Part shown: piece after piece, positions 9,764 to 19,100 of the stretch
Layout of the letters: every line of letters starts with the position of its first letter
How positions within the stretch are numbered: position 1 is the first letter of the stretch
Assembly: GCA_963851105.1 (NCBI GenBank)
Contig: CAWKNP010000001.1
Location: forward strand, 42,769 to 106,768
Source of the DNA: DATARN01 sp963851105
Lineage (GTDB): Bacteria > Actinomycetota > Acidimicrobiia > Acidimicrobiales > Palsa-688
Length of the DNA: 64,000 nucleotides
Direction of reading: 5' to 3'
The notes under the pieces: model-generated
The model's input: the letters and a program-made list of their open reading frames with translations, nothing else
Databases searched by the model: none
Told to the model about the DNA's origin: nothing
Made by a program: the position numbers and the translations under genes

Positions 9764-11008
9764 ATGGCGATCTTGGGACGTGAATTCATTGCGGTACCGG
9801 ACGATCGCAAGGGGCAGATCGTCTTCAAATGGCCCGACGTCAACATCCGCAAGATGACGCGGGCGATCGTCGACGCCGACGAGCTGGCGGTGTTCATCAA
9901 CACCGGCCAGGTGCTCGGAACCATGGGACCGGGGCGCCATCAGATCGACGCCAACGAGCTGCCGTTCCTCGGCGCCATCGTCGACTGGGCGACGGGCGGC
10001 AACGCCTACCGGGCCGAGCTGTACTTCGTCGGCACCCGGGAGTACACGGGAAACACATTCGGGGGTCGCATCGACGACGTCCAGGATCCCCAGACGGGGA
10101 TGATCGTCACTCTGCGGGTCTTCGGCGACTACTCCTTGCAGGTGAGCGACCCCGGCGCCCTGATCACCCGGCTCACCGGCACCGTCGACGTCACCAACAA
10201 CCAGGCCATCACCTCCTGGGTCAGCGACCAGCTGCTCAAGGTCATGCGCACCCATGTGACGACCCAAATCGTGCGCAACGGGTGGCCCATCCTCGGCCTG
10301 TCGGCCTACACCACCGACATCGAGCAGACCGTGATCCAGCAGGGCAACGCCCAGCTCCAGTCCTACGGCCTGGCCATCATCCGGATGGGCAACTTCGACG
10401 TCAACCTCTCCGATGAGGACGAAGGCCAGCTCAAGGAGCTGGCCAAGGACACCGCCTACTCCCGCCTGGCGGGCAGCTTCCAGCAGTACGCCTCGGGCGA
10501 GATGATGAAAGGCGCCGGCGAGGGCATGTCCAAGGGCGGCGGTGCCACCGGCGGCGCCTTCATCGCCGCCGGCATGGGCCTCGGCGGTCAGGCGGCGGCT
10601 CCCATGCAGACCGGCCCGCCGCCTCCGCCGGGACCGGGTTTCGCCGGCGGCGGCCAGGGCTTCGTCGGCGGCGGCCCGGCGCCGGCCGGCGGCGCCACCA
10701 CCGCCACGGTGGAGTGCCCCAACTGCCACACCGCCAACGCCCCGACCGCCAAGTTCTGCGCCAACTGCGGCAAGTCGATGGCGCCGCCCACGATCACCTG
10801 CGCCAACTGCGGGGAGGCCAACGCCGTCGGGGCTCGCTTCTGCGGCAACTGCGGCCAGCCCCTCGGCCCGCAGCCCGTCCACTGCCCGTCGTGCGGCCAC
10901 GAGGTGGCCCCCGACGCCCGGTTCTGCCCGAACTGCGGCAACGCCATCGCCCCCGCGGCCCCCGCGGCCCCCGCGGCCACGACCCCCGACGAAGGCCAGG
11001 ACGCGTGA
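9764..11008 (+). CDS. SPFH-domain protein with three C-terminal zinc ribbons
   Basis: Residues 1-260 form an SPFH (band 7) domain of the YdjI/virion-core-protein-like type, beginning MAILGREFIAVPDDRKGQIV. A glycine/proline linker follows, then three double CxxC zinc ribbons (CPNC..CANC, CANC..CGNC, CPSC..CPNC) at about residues 318-405. SPFH proteins organise membrane microdomains; zinc-ribbon forms often accompany PspA and Tim44-like proteins. ATG 9764 is chosen as the SPFH start, with GGGGAAGGA upstream. Its stop overlaps the start of the next gene by one base (TGATG), so they form an operon. Confidence 0.85.
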   Translation: MAILGREFIAVPDDRKGQIVFKWPDVNIRKMTRAIVDADELAVFINTGQVLGTMGPGRHQIDANELPFLGAIVDWATGGNAYRAELYFVGTREYTGNTFGGRIDDVQDPQTGMIVTLRVFGDYSLQVSDPGALITRLTGTVDVTNNQAITSWVSDQLLKVMRTHVTTQIVRNGWPILGLSAYTTDIEQTVIQQGNAQLQSYGLAIIRMGNFDVNLSDEDEGQLKELAKDTAYSRLAGSFQQYASGEMMKGAGEGMSKGGGATGGAFIAAGMGLGGQAAAPMQTGPPPPPGPGFAGGGQGFVGGGPAPAGGATTATVECPNCHTANAPTAKFCANCGKSMAPPTITCANCGEANAVGARFCGNCGQPLGPQPVHCPSCGHEVAPDARFCPNCGNAIAPAAPAAPAATTPDEGQDA

Positions 11009-11985
11009 TGCTCACCCCAGCGGTGGCACTGGCGAACCTGGCGACGCGGGCGGGAGGCGGCCATTCCTTCAGCGGCGGCGGCAGCCATTCATCGAGCGGC
11101 GGTAGCGGCGGGGGCGGCGTCTTCTTCTTCGGCGGAGGTGGCGGCGGCGGCGGCGGGATCGCGGGCTTCATCATCCTGATCGTGATCGTGCTGATCGTCG
11201 TCGGCGTCTACATGGCCGTGAAGCGCAACCGCGGCGGCATAAGTGGTGCCACCGACGCCGCGACCCGCGGCTACGGTGGCCCCGGCGCAGGCCCGAGCTC
11301 GAACCTGGGCAGCAGTGGGGCGGCGCCGTGGAGCGGCTCGGGCGGCGAACCGGCGATCAATTCCATCCGGGGGGACGTCTTCCCGGGCACCCACGTCGAC
11401 GCCCACGCGGCGCAATCGCCGGTGGAGCAGGGCGTGACCGAGATCACCGCCCACGACCCGGCGTTCAACACCGAGACCTTCCTCGAAGACGTCAACAAGG
11501 CGTTCTTCGTCGTCCAGGAGGCATGGGAGCAGCGCAAGCCGGACATGAGCCGCCAGGTCATGGCCGACGGCATCTGGCAACAGCACCGGGCGCAGATCCA
11601 GGGCTACCTGGACGAGCACAAGCACAACGTGCTCGAGGACCTGGCAGTCGGCGACCTGCGGCTCATGTCGGCGCACTCGGACCAGACCTACGACACCATC
11701 ACCGTCCGGGTGACCGCGGCGTGCGCCGACTACGACGTCGACGACGAGAAAGGCAAGGTCATCCGGGGCAACAAGAGCGTCGAGCAATGGCAGGAAGACT
11801 GGACCTTCCAGCGATCGTCGCAAGCAACCACCAAGGCCGAGGGTGGCACCCTGCGGGGCAACAAATGCCCCAACTGCGGGGCGCCGTTCGATGTCGACCT
11901 GCAGGGCATCTGCAAGTACTGCCACGCTCCGATCATGTCGGGAAAATACGACTGGGTTCTGGCTCGCATCAACCAGGTCATGTAG
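11008..11985 (+). CDS. Tim44-like domain membrane protein with zinc ribbon
   Basis: The 325-residue protein has a Gly/Ser-rich N-terminus, one membrane segment (IAGFIILIVIVLIVVGVYMAV, about residues 51-71), a linker, a Tim44-like/DUF domain at about 140-270 (FLEDVNKAFFVVQEAWEQRK, then YDTITVRVTAAC) and a C-terminal zinc ribbon CPNCGAP..CKYC. Tim44-like domains bind membranes or partner proteins. It is coupled to the SPFH gene by a TGATG overlap and sits three bases upstream of proA. A GTG one codon earlier is possible as start. Confidence 0.8.
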   Translation: MLTPAVALANLATRAGGGHSFSGGGSHSSSGGSGGGGVFFFGGGGGGGGGIAGFIILIVIVLIVVGVYMAVKRNRGGISGATDAATRGYGGPGAGPSSNLGSSGAAPWSGSGGEPAINSIRGDVFPGTHVDAHAAQSPVEQGVTEITAHDPAFNTETFLEDVNKAFFVVQEAWEQRKPDMSRQVMADGIWQQHRAQIQGYLDEHKHNVLEDLAVGDLRLMSAHSDQTYDTITVRVTAACADYDVDDEKGKVIRGNKSVEQWQEDWTFQRSSQATTKAEGGTLRGNKCPNCGAPFDVDLQGICKYCHAPIMSGKYDWVLARINQVM

Positions 11986-11987
11986 GC

Positions 11988-13232
11988 GTGTCACTCGTCG
12001 AACTGGGGCAAAGGGCGCAGGTCGCCTCGCGCCACCTGGCTCTGACCACTAGCGCCGAGCGCGATGGCGGCCTGCTGGCAGCCGCGGACGCCCTGGAACT
12101 CGACGTGGGTGCCATCCTCGAGGCCAACGCCACCGACGTGGCGCGTGCCGAGCGGGCGGGCACGAGCGCCACGGTCATCGACCGCCTGCGCCTCACCGGG
12201 CGCCGGGTGGAGGCCATGGCCGCAGGCCTCCGGCAGGTCGCGGCCCTGCCCGATCCGCTCGGCGAGATCCTCGATGGCTGGCAGCGGCCCAACGGCTTGC
12301 GCATCCACCGCGTCCGGGTCCCCCTCGGCGTGGTGGCCATCATCTACGAGAACCGCCCCAACGTGACCAGCGACGCGGCCGCCTTGTGCCTCAAGTCGGG
12401 CAACGCCGCCTTCTTGCGGGGTAGCTCCGCCGCGATCACCTCCAACACCGAGATCGCCCGGATCCTGCGTCAGGCCTTCGCCAAGACGGGCCTGCCCTCC
12501 GACGCCCTCATCCTCGTCGAGGACACCACCCGGGAATCGGCGACCGAATTCATGCGCCTCCGGGGCCTGATCGACTGCCTCATCCCCCGCGGGGGGCCCT
12601 CGCTGATCGCCGCCATCCGCGAACACGCCACGGTGCCCTACGTGATCGACGGCGACGGGAACTGTCACGTCTATGTCGACGCCGCCGCCGACGTGGACAT
12701 GGCCGTGGCCATCGTCGTCAACTCCAAGACCCAGCGACCGAGCGTCTGCAACGCCGCGGAGTCGCTGGTGGTGCACGGGGCGGTTGCCGAGTCCTTCCTG
12801 CCGCCCCTGGTGGCGGCCATGGAGGGCGTGGAGCTGGTGGGCGATGCCCGTGCGGTGCAGATCGTGGGTGCTGCGCGCATGACGCAGGCCACCGAAGACG
12901 ATTTTTCCCGCGAGTTCTTGGATCTGAAGCTGAGTGTGGCGGTGGTCGATGACATCGACGGAGCCATCGCCCACATCCGGCGCCACGGTTCCGGCCACAC
13001 CGAAGCCATCGTCACCGCCGACTTGGCCGCCGCCACCCGCTTCACCGCCGAAGTCGACGCGGCCGCGGTCGTCGTCAACGCCTCGACCCGCTTCACCGAC
13101 GGCGAGGAGTTCGGCTTCGGCGCCGAGATTGGGATCAGCACCCAGAAGCTGCACGCCCGGGGGCCCATGGGGCTGCGGGCCCTCACCACGTACAAATACG
13201 TCGTGTACGGCGACGGCCAGATCCGCACGTGA
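11988..13232 (+). CDS. proA: Gamma-glutamyl phosphate reductase
   Basis: ProA reduces gamma-glutamyl phosphate to glutamate semialdehyde with NADPH, the second step of proline synthesis. It has 414 residues with ENRPNVTSDAAALCLKSGNA, the catalytic cysteine in RPSVCNAAESL, and the closing ALTTYKYVVYGDGQIR motif. GTG 11988 starts right after the Tim44-like gene stop. proA is normally next to proB; here six genes intervene. Its stop overlaps the next start (GTGA), so it leads an operon with the MoxR-VWA pair. Confidence 0.96.
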   Translation: MSLVELGQRAQVASRHLALTTSAERDGGLLAAADALELDVGAILEANATDVARAERAGTSATVIDRLRLTGRRVEAMAAGLRQVAALPDPLGEILDGWQRPNGLRIHRVRVPLGVVAIIYENRPNVTSDAAALCLKSGNAAFLRGSSAAITSNTEIARILRQAFAKTGLPSDALILVEDTTRESATEFMRLRGLIDCLIPRGGPSLIAAIREHATVPYVIDGDGNCHVYVDAAADVDMAVAIVVNSKTQRPSVCNAAESLVVHGAVAESFLPPLVAAMEGVELVGDARAVQIVGAARMTQATEDDFSREFLDLKLSVAVVDDIDGAIAHIRRHGSGHTEAIVTADLAAATRFTAEVDAAAVVVNASTRFTDGEEFGFGAEIGISTQKLHARGPMGLRALTTYKYVVYGDGQIRT

Positions 13233-14119
13233 ACCAGGCGCCCCGCTTCGAGTCCATCGCGCAGGTGCGCGACGGGCTGCGTGATGTCCGTTACCTGGCC
13301 GACGAGCCGATCGCGGGCGTGGTGTACCTGGCCGACCGGCTGGCCAAGCCGGTGCTGGTCGAGGGACCAGCGGGCACCGGCAAGACGCAGCTGGCCAAGT
13401 CGGTGGCGGAGATGAGCGGCGCCCGCCTCATCCGCCTGCAGTGCTACGAGGGCCTCGACGAGTCCAAGGCACTGTACGAGTGGAACTACAAGAAGCAGCT
13501 GCTGCGGATCCAGGCCCAGCGGGTGGCGGAATCCGACGGCGGCAGCTGGTCGGACATCGAGGAGGACATCTTCTCGGAGCCGTTCTTGTTGACCCGGCCG
13601 CTGCTCGAAGCCATCCGGGCGTCGGAACCGGTGGTGTTGCTGATCGACGAGGTGGACCGTGTCGAGGTGGAGACCGAGGCCCTGCTGCTCGAGATCCTGT
13701 CCGACTACCAGGTGTCGATCCCCGAGCTGGGGACGGTCAGCGCGACGCAGATCCCGCTGGTGTTCTTGACCTCGAACAACACCCGGGAGTTGTCCGAGGC
13801 GCTCAAGCGGCGCTGCCTGTTCCTCCACATCGACTACCCCGACCTGGAGCGGGAGCGGGCGATCGTGCTGGCCCGGGTGCCGGGTATCGGCGAGCAGCTG
13901 GCCGACCAGATCGTGCGCATCGTGCGCTCGATCCGGTCCATGGAGCTGAAGAAGGCGCCCTCGGTGTCGGAGACGCTGGACTGGGCCCAGACACTGGTGT
14001 TGCTGGGGGTGGACAGCGTGGACGCCGAACTGGCCCGCGAGACGTTGCACATCCTGCTCAAGTACCAGTCCGACATCGCCAAGGCGAGCAAGGAGCTCGG
14101 GGGCCCGGCGCCACGGTGA
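13229..14119 (+). CDS. MoxR-family AAA ATPase
   Basis: This 296-residue AAA ATPase has GPAGTGKTQ (Walker A), VVLLIDEVDR (Walker B) and LTSNNTRELSEALKRR (sensor and arginine finger). MoxR ATPases work with von Willebrand A proteins to insert cofactors or mature protein complexes. The next gene encodes such a VWA protein and overlaps by four bases, so the two are a typical pair. The start also overlaps proA by four bases. Confidence 0.93.
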   Translation: MNQAPRFESIAQVRDGLRDVRYLADEPIAGVVYLADRLAKPVLVEGPAGTGKTQLAKSVAEMSGARLIRLQCYEGLDESKALYEWNYKKQLLRIQAQRVAESDGGSWSDIEEDIFSEPFLLTRPLLEAIRASEPVVLLIDEVDRVEVETEALLLEILSDYQVSIPELGTVSATQIPLVFLTSNNTRELSEALKRRCLFLHIDYPDLERERAIVLARVPGIGEQLADQIVRIVRSIRSMELKKAPSVSETLDWAQTLVLLGVDSVDAELARETLHILLKYQSDIAKASKELGGPAPR

Positions 14120-15609
14120 GCGGTTCGGGGCCCGGTGGCGGCGCCGGCGGCATGGTCGACGTGCTCAGCGGCTTCATCGGCGAGCTGCGGGCCGCGGGCC
14201 TGCCGGTGAGCATGACCGAGCACCTCGACGCCATGGCCGCGTTGGCCCATGTGCCCTTGGAGGACCGGGAGGCGTTCAAGTACGCCCTGGGCGCCACGCT
14301 GGTCAAGAACGAGGCCCATTGGCGGGCCTTCGAGACCATCTTCGACGTGTACTTCTCGCTGCGGGCGGCGGGGTGGGCGGGGCCTGCGTCGGATCCCGAG
14401 GACTCATTGGCCGCCGAAGGCGTCGGCGAGCTGGCGGCGATGCTCGACGCCGGCCGCCAGGCGGGCGACGCCGAGTTGGCGGCGATGAGCGCCGAGGAGC
14501 TGGTGGAGATGCTCTACCGGGCGCTGCTCGCCGGCGACGAGGAGATGCTGGCGGCGCTGGCCCGCCAGTTGGTCAACCGCTTCGCGGGCATGGAGCCGGG
14601 GCGGCCGGTGGGCGGGACGTACTACCTGTACCGCACGCTGCGTCACCTGGACCTCGACGGGGTGCGAGCCCGGCTCATGGGTTCCCGGGGCGCGCCGGCG
14701 CCCGACGCCGAGTTTGATGCGGGGGACGTCTCGGATCTGGAGGCCCGGCTGGCCCGGGAGGAGTTCGACGCCCGCCTGGAGCGGCTGCGGCGCCTCATCG
14801 AGGCGGAAATCCGCCGGCGCCTGGTCGCCGATCGCGGGGCGGCGGCGATGGCCAAGTCGCTGCGCAAGCCGCTGCCCGAAGACGTCGACTTCATGCACGC
14901 CACCCAGGAGGAGCTGGCCTCGCTGCGGCGGGCGATCCAGCCGCTGACCCGGCGGCTGGCGGTGCGACTGGCCCGCAAGCGCCGCCACGGCCGCCGGGGC
15001 CCCCTCGACTTCCGCAGCACCGTCCGCCACTCGCTGTCCTACGGCGGTGTGCCCGCCGAGCCCAAGTTCCGCTACCCCCGGCCCGCCAAGCCCGAGATCG
15101 TGGTGCTGGCCGACATCTCGGGGTCGGTGGCGGCCTTCGCCCGCTTCACGCTGCAGCTGGTGCACGCCATCAGCAGCCAGTTCAGCCGGGTCCGCAGCTT
15201 CGTGTTCATCGACGGGATCGACGAGGTCACGTCGTACTTCGACGGGGTCGAGGACATCGGCGCCGCCATCCACCGGGTCAACACCTCCGCCGACGTCATC
15301 TGGGTCGACGGCCACTCCGACTACGGCCACGCCCTCGAGGCGTTCTGGACCCGCTGGGGCCAGCAGCTGACGCCCCGCACGTCGGTCATCATCCTGGGCG
15401 ACGCCCGCAACAACTATCACGCGTCCCAGTCGTGGGTCGTGCAGGAAATCGCCAAGCGGGCCCGGCACCTGTACTGGCTCAACCCCGAACCGAGGGCGTA
15501 TTGGGATACCGGCGATTCGATCGTCAGCCAGTACGGCGTGTTTTGCGACGGCGTCTTCGAGTGCCGCAACCTGCGCCAGCTCGAGCGCTTCGTCGAGAAC
15601 CTGGCCTGA
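14116..15609 (+). CDS. CoxE-like VWA-domain protein
   Basis: The 497-residue product matches the VWA/CoxE-like family that partners MoxR ATPases in enzyme maturation, for instance of carbon monoxide dehydrogenase. The C-terminal VWA domain starts EIVVLADISGSV (MIDAS motif DxSGS) and contains IILGDARNNY. The N-terminal half is helical and acidic. GTG 14116 overlaps the MoxR stop; an ATG at 14152 is an alternative. No cox-type dehydrogenase genes are visible in the window, so the client is unknown. Confidence 0.9.
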   Translation: MSGSGPGGGAGGMVDVLSGFIGELRAAGLPVSMTEHLDAMAALAHVPLEDREAFKYALGATLVKNEAHWRAFETIFDVYFSLRAAGWAGPASDPEDSLAAEGVGELAAMLDAGRQAGDAELAAMSAEELVEMLYRALLAGDEEMLAALARQLVNRFAGMEPGRPVGGTYYLYRTLRHLDLDGVRARLMGSRGAPAPDAEFDAGDVSDLEARLAREEFDARLERLRRLIEAEIRRRLVADRGAAAMAKSLRKPLPEDVDFMHATQEELASLRRAIQPLTRRLAVRLARKRRHGRRGPLDFRSTVRHSLSYGGVPAEPKFRYPRPAKPEIVVLADISGSVAAFARFTLQLVHAISSQFSRVRSFVFIDGIDEVTSYFDGVEDIGAAIHRVNTSADVIWVDGHSDYGHALEAFWTRWGQQLTPRTSVIILGDARNNYHASQSWVVQEIAKRARHLYWLNPEPRAYWDTGDSIVSQYGVFCDGVFECRNLRQLERFVENLA

Positions 15610-15624
15610 AGTTCTGCGGTTCTG

Positions 15625-15655
15625 GGATTCTGAGCATCATCTGGCGCGATATATG
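15625..15655 (+). repeat. 31-base 3'-end motif, copy A
   Basis: This motif contains TGGCGCGATATATG and matches the reverse complement of 38002-38032 at 28 of 31 positions. It begins exactly 15 bases after the VWA gene stop and has the same orientation as that gene. It is not a self-complementary terminator. The nature of the element is unknown. Confidence 0.75.
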
Positions 15656-15796
15656 CCCTCAAATGGTGCCAAGAACGTCAGGTGCCGGTCCGGTCGCTTC
15701 AGGGAAGGGCGGGGCGCGCCGACACCAGAGGTGAGGGCGGTGCTCGGCCGTTGTTGGGCGTGCTGCGGCGCGCGTGGAAGAGGAGACAAATCAGCC

Positions 15797-16195
15797 ATGA
15801 AAACCGTGCTGGTCGTCGATGACGACAAGGACATTCGCGAGCTGATCGTGTGGAAGCTGAACCAGGCCGGGTACGCCACGCTGACCGAGGCCGACGGGGA
15901 AGCGGGGCTGGCGGCGGCCAGCGGCACCTCGCCGGCGGGCCAGGGGGTCATCCCCGACCTTGTCCTGTTGGACTGGACGATGCCCAAGATGGACGGCATC
16001 TTCGTGTGCGCCTTGATGCGGGCCAACCCGGTGACGGCCAAGATCCCGGTCATCCTGCTGACCGCCAAGGCCCAGGAGGCCGAGGTGCAGCGCGGTTTCG
16101 TGGCGGGCGCCGACGACTACATCGTCAAGCCCTTCAGCCCCCGCGACATGCTCATCCGGGTAAGTTCCGTCCTCGCCCGGTCCGAACAACCGTAA
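15797..16195 (+). CDS. Single-domain response regulator (CheY-like)
   Basis: This 132-residue protein is a lone receiver domain: acidic pocket VVDDDKD, phospho-acceptor D59 in LLDWTMPKMDG, conserved T in LLTAKA and K in YIVKPFSP. It has no output domain, so it must act through protein contact. The ribosome binding site is GAGGAGA. The next gene begins directly after its stop, so it is the natural phosphorylation partner of the large kinase. Confidence 0.94.
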   Translation: MKTVLVVDDDKDIRELIVWKLNQAGYATLTEADGEAGLAAASGTSPAGQGVIPDLVLLDWTMPKMDGIFVCALMRANPVTAKIPVILLTAKAQEAEVQRGFVAGADDYIVKPFSPRDMLIRVSSVLARSEQP

Positions 16196-19100
16196 GTGGG
16201 CCCCCGGGGCCCGGAGATGACCGAAGGGATTGCCCCCGAGGCTCCGTCGGACGTCTCCCTGCAAGTAGGTGCCACCGTGGCGCACGGACGGTTCCGGTGC
16301 GACCGCGTCGTCAAGTCGGGGCTCGGGATCCAGACCTGCATCGGAACCGACCTCTCCGACGGCAGCTTGGTCGTGATCAAGCGGGCGGCCTCGGCCGACG
16401 TGGCCGACGGTATGCGGCACCGGCTCGAGCACGAGGCCGACGTCCTGCGCCGCATCGGTGCCGCCTCGCTGCAACCGCAGCTGCTCGTGGCCCGTGAAGG
16501 GGCGGCATTTTCCCTGATCCAGCCCTACGTGCCCGGCATCACCCTCGAGGACCGCCTGCGGCGGGGACCGCTGGCCCTGGTGTCGGCGCTGCGGGTCGGC
16601 GTCGACCTGTTGTCGGCCCTGCAGCAGGCCCACGACCATCAGGTGCTGCACGGCGACGTCAAGCCGGCCAACGTGATCGTCGACGAGGGCGACCCCCTGG
16701 CCCGAGCGGTGCTCATCGACTTCGGCTTCGCCCGCAGCTCCACGCTCGATGCGTCCCTCGGCCACGAACGCGTCGGTACCGCCCGCTACCTGGCCCCCGA
16801 AGCGGCCGGTTTGCTGGCCAGTTCGGTGGACGAGCGCTCGGATCTGTACTCGGTCGGCGTGCTGCTCTTCGAATGCCTCGCCGGCCGGCCGCCGTTCGAC
16901 GGCACCGATATCGGCAAGGTGCTCCAGCAGCACCTCAGCACTCCGGCGCCCCAGCTGCGGGAACTGGGCGTCGAGGTCCCGAGGGTGCTCGACGCGTTGG
17001 TGCAGCGCTTGTTGCGCAAGGACCCCGCAGAGCGCTACCAGTCGGCCCAGGCGGCGCTGGTCGACCTCAGCGCGATTGCCGAGGCCGTGGCCCGGGGGAT
17101 CGCGGAGCCGAGCGTCGTCATCGGCCTCCACGACCGCCGCCAAGTGCTGACCGAGCCGGCGTTCGTCGGGCGCGTCGCCGAGCTCAGTGTGCTGGGCGGG
17201 TTCATCCGCGGGGCCGCTGCCGGCCGCGGGGGGCTCGTGTTGCTGGAAGCCGAGTCGGGCGGTGGCAAGACCCGGCTCCTCGACGAGTTGGCCCAGCAGT
17301 CCCAGCACGAGGCGTGGATCCTGCGGGGCCAGGGCCTGGACCAGGCCGCCCAGCGACCGTTCCAGCTGCTCGAAGGGGTAGTACAAGGCATCGTCGCCGC
17401 CTGCCGGGACCATCCCGAGATCGTCCCCCGGCTGCGCGACCAGGTCGGCGACCGCGCCGATGCCGTCGCCGCCGCCCTTCCCGAGCTGGCCGAGGTGCTG
17501 GGCCGGGGGCACAGCGCCAACCTCGGTCCCGAGGCCTATGGCGAGACCCGCACCATCAACGCCCTCAGCGCGCTGCTCGACGCCTTGGGTTCCTTGGGAT
17601 CGATGGGCCGAACCCCCGTCGTGCTCCTCGACGACTGCCAGTGGGCTGACAGCTCGACCCTGCGGTTGCTGGCCCATTGGCAGCGTGGCGTGAGGGAGCG
17701 GGGATCGCTTGGCGTCGTCATCGCCGCTTTTCGCTCCGAGGAGGTCGCCGCCGGTCATCCGCTTCGCGCCGTCGAGCCGATCGCAACGGTGGCCCTGGCC
17801 GCCTTCGGCGACAGCGACATCCGCAGCGTGGCGGAGTCAATGGCCGGCCGGCTACCGGACGAGGCGCTTCACACCATCGCGTCGCTGTCCGAGGGAAGCC
17901 CGTTCATGGCATCGGCGGTGTTGCGGGGCCTGGTCGAGATCGGGGCCCTGGTGGACACAGCCAGCGGCTGGCAGGTCGACCGCGAGCGGCTGGCGGATGT
18001 CCAGACCTCGCGCCGGGCGGCCCTGTTCCTCTTGCGCCGGCTCGAGCTGCTGGCACCGGCCACGCTCGACCTGCTGTCAGTGGGCGCCGTCCTGGGCAAG
18101 GAGTTCGATCTGCGGCTGGCGATCGAGCTGTGCGGACAGGACGACGTGGTGGCGGCGGCCGCCCTGGCCGAGGCAAGCCGGCGGCACATCGTGTGGGTCG
18201 ACGAGCCCGCCGGCCGGGCCCGGTTACTGCACGACAAGCTGCGGGAGGCCTTGCTGAGCCGGCTCGACAGCGAGTACCGGCGCACCCTGCACCTGCGCGC
18301 CGCCCAGGAGATCGAGGCTTCCGACCCTGATCGCGTGTTCGAGCTGGCCTACCACTTCGACGCCGCGGGCGACGGCCCGCGAGCTTTGCCCTACGCCCTG
18401 CGGGCCGCGGAGTTGGCCCGGGGGCAGTACTCCCTCGAGGTGGCGGCCACCCATTACCGCATGGCGGCCCGGGCGGTGGCGAGCGCCTCCGACGCGGCCG
18501 CCGCGGCGGTGGTGGCCGAGGCTCTTGGCGATGTCCTGACGCTGCAGGGGTCCTATGACGAGGCGACGACCCAGTTGGAGCTGGCGCTGGCGCTGGCCGG
18601 TACCGACGTCGAGCGGGCGTCGCTCAAGGGCCGCCTCGGCGACGTGGCCTTCAAGCGGGGGGATCAACGCTCGGCCCGGGCCCATCTCGAAGGTGCGATC
18701 GAGCAGCTCGACCGCCGGCTCCCACGCCGCGGTGTGGGACTCGTCGTGGCGTTGCTGGTCGAGGTGATCGTCCAGGCCGCCCACACCCTCGTGCCCCGGT
18801 TGCTGGTGGGCCGCCGGCCACGCGAGGGGGCCGACCGCGAGTTCCTTGCCATCCGCCTCTACAGCCGCCTGGCCTACGTGTACTGGTTCAGCGCCGGCAA
18901 GGTCCCTTGCGCCTGGGCCCACCTGCGGGAGATGAACCTGGCCGAGCGCTATCCACCGACCGCGGAGCTGGCCCAGGCGTACTCCGAACACGCCCCGGTC
19001 ATGACCATGGCGCCGTGGTTCAGCCGCGGCATCACCTACGCCAAGCGCTCGCTCGACATCCGCCGGGACCTCGGCGACCTGTGGGGCCAGGGCCAATCTC

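Noticed and set aside
11991..13154. Long minus-strand frame opposite proA
   Set aside because: It is a codon-bias shadow; proA has its full set of motifs.
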